Assembly (NCBI GenBank): GCA_009377795.1
Contig: WHTJ01000017.1
Span: forward strand, 1 to 57,937
Source of the DNA: Propionibacteriales bacterium
GTDB taxonomy: Bacteria; Actinomycetota; Actinomycetes; Propionibacteriales; Nocardioidaceae
Reading direction: 5' to 3'
Length of the DNA: 57,937 nt
The first letter of the stretch is position 1; every line of letters starts with the position of its first letter. The position numbers and the translations under genes were made by a program. The notes beneath the pieces were generated by a model, which was not told where the DNA came from, made no database searches, and worked only from the letters and a program-made list of their open reading frames with translations. Positions 57,823 through 57,937 of the stretch are shown piece by piece.

Positions 57823-57937
57823 CTAGTGGTCCGTCGTTGATTTGATCTGGTGGAGGGTCTCGCGGCCTCGTTGGACCTTGGTAATGATCTCTTCAGCGCT
57901 GGCTTTCCAGATGAAGGGCTTCGGATCGGCGTTCCAG
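57823..57937 (-). mobile_element. C-terminal end of an IS630-type transposase (continues past the window)
   Basis: Read leftward from the window edge, 37 codons encode NADPKPFIWKASAEEIITKV, then a basic/polar tail ending in TAG at 57823. The NADPKPFxW pattern is typical of the C-terminus of actinobacterial IS630-family transposases. The catalytic DDE domain and the element's ends lie outside or are not visible. It sits 11 bases after the truncated monooxygenase gene. Confidence 0.8.

Noticed and set aside
1-57937. tRNA, rRNA, CRISPR arrays or selenocysteine machinery genes
   Set aside because: None was recognised by eye in the window; selA, selB, selC or selD must lie elsewhere if the selenoprotein calls are right.

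Overview
This is a very GC-rich window whose GTG starts, ATGA/GTGA gene overlaps, FCD-type GntR regulators, DinB-superfamily proteins and family make-up point to a free-living, metabolically versatile Actinomycetota (possibly Pseudonocardiales-like; the genus cannot be fixed from the sequence). No rRNA, tRNA or CRISPR array was seen.

Layout. (1) 1-5440: tail of an AcnA-type aconitase, then a leftward tripartite tricarboxylate transporter operon (tctC-tctA-tctB) ending in an enolase-superfamily enzyme. (2) 5571-13864: a palindromic operator, the wreck of a prpF gene, an atypical SDR and an LLM flavoprotein. Next come two divergent operons that each carry a gene readable only if an in-frame TGA is decoded as selenocysteine: a leftward glutaredoxin-DinB fusion (UxxC) followed by a haloacetate-dehalogenase-like hydrolase, and a rightward TcuA-like dehydrogenase, unknown partner protein, UGSC-motif selenoprotein and CaiB-type CoA transferase. 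Both TGA codons are followed at the right distance by a hairpin with a G in the first two loop positions. (3) 13876-34988: a dense catabolic island with a second TcuA-like enzyme, MFS permease, GntR regulator, two PurB/PcaB-type lyases, a D-2-hydroxyacid dehydrogenase, an asparaginase-fold amidase with an altered substrate-binding Asp, three amidohydrolases, a second aconitase-like protein, two MmgE/PrpD proteins, an FAD enzyme, another CoA transferase and a second GntR. (4) 35103-44005: a TRAP transporter operon whose large and small permease genes are separated by an amidohydrolase, a Cys-less isochorismatase-fold protein and an SDR; then an N-carbamoylsarcosine-amidase-like hydrolase and a second LLM flavoprotein. 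(5) 44094-52433: a different theme, a compact cluster (RibD-type reductase, LPG-synthase-like membrane protein, methyltransferases, GT4 glycosyltransferase, divergent PTPS-fold protein, MDR dehydrogenase and a CDP-alcohol phosphotransferase fused to a sulfatase-like domain) that looks like an undescribed lipid- or polymer-linked biosynthetic pathway. (6) 52450-57937: ordinary genes plus signs of decay: a frameshifted exonuclease III, an FAD monooxygenase lacking its central FAD motif, and an IS630-type transposase end.

How it may work together (inference): regions 1-4 look like machinery for importing polycarboxylates and cyclic amides/imides or other C-N linked acids, opening rings (amidohydrolases), removing amide nitrogen (asparaginase-fold and isochorismatase-fold amidases), cleaving C-N bonds (PurB-type lyases) and passing tricarballylate/aconitate-like acids to the TCA cycle (TcuA, aconitase, PrpD). 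The selenoproteins would supply an unusual redox step. The substrate is unknown.
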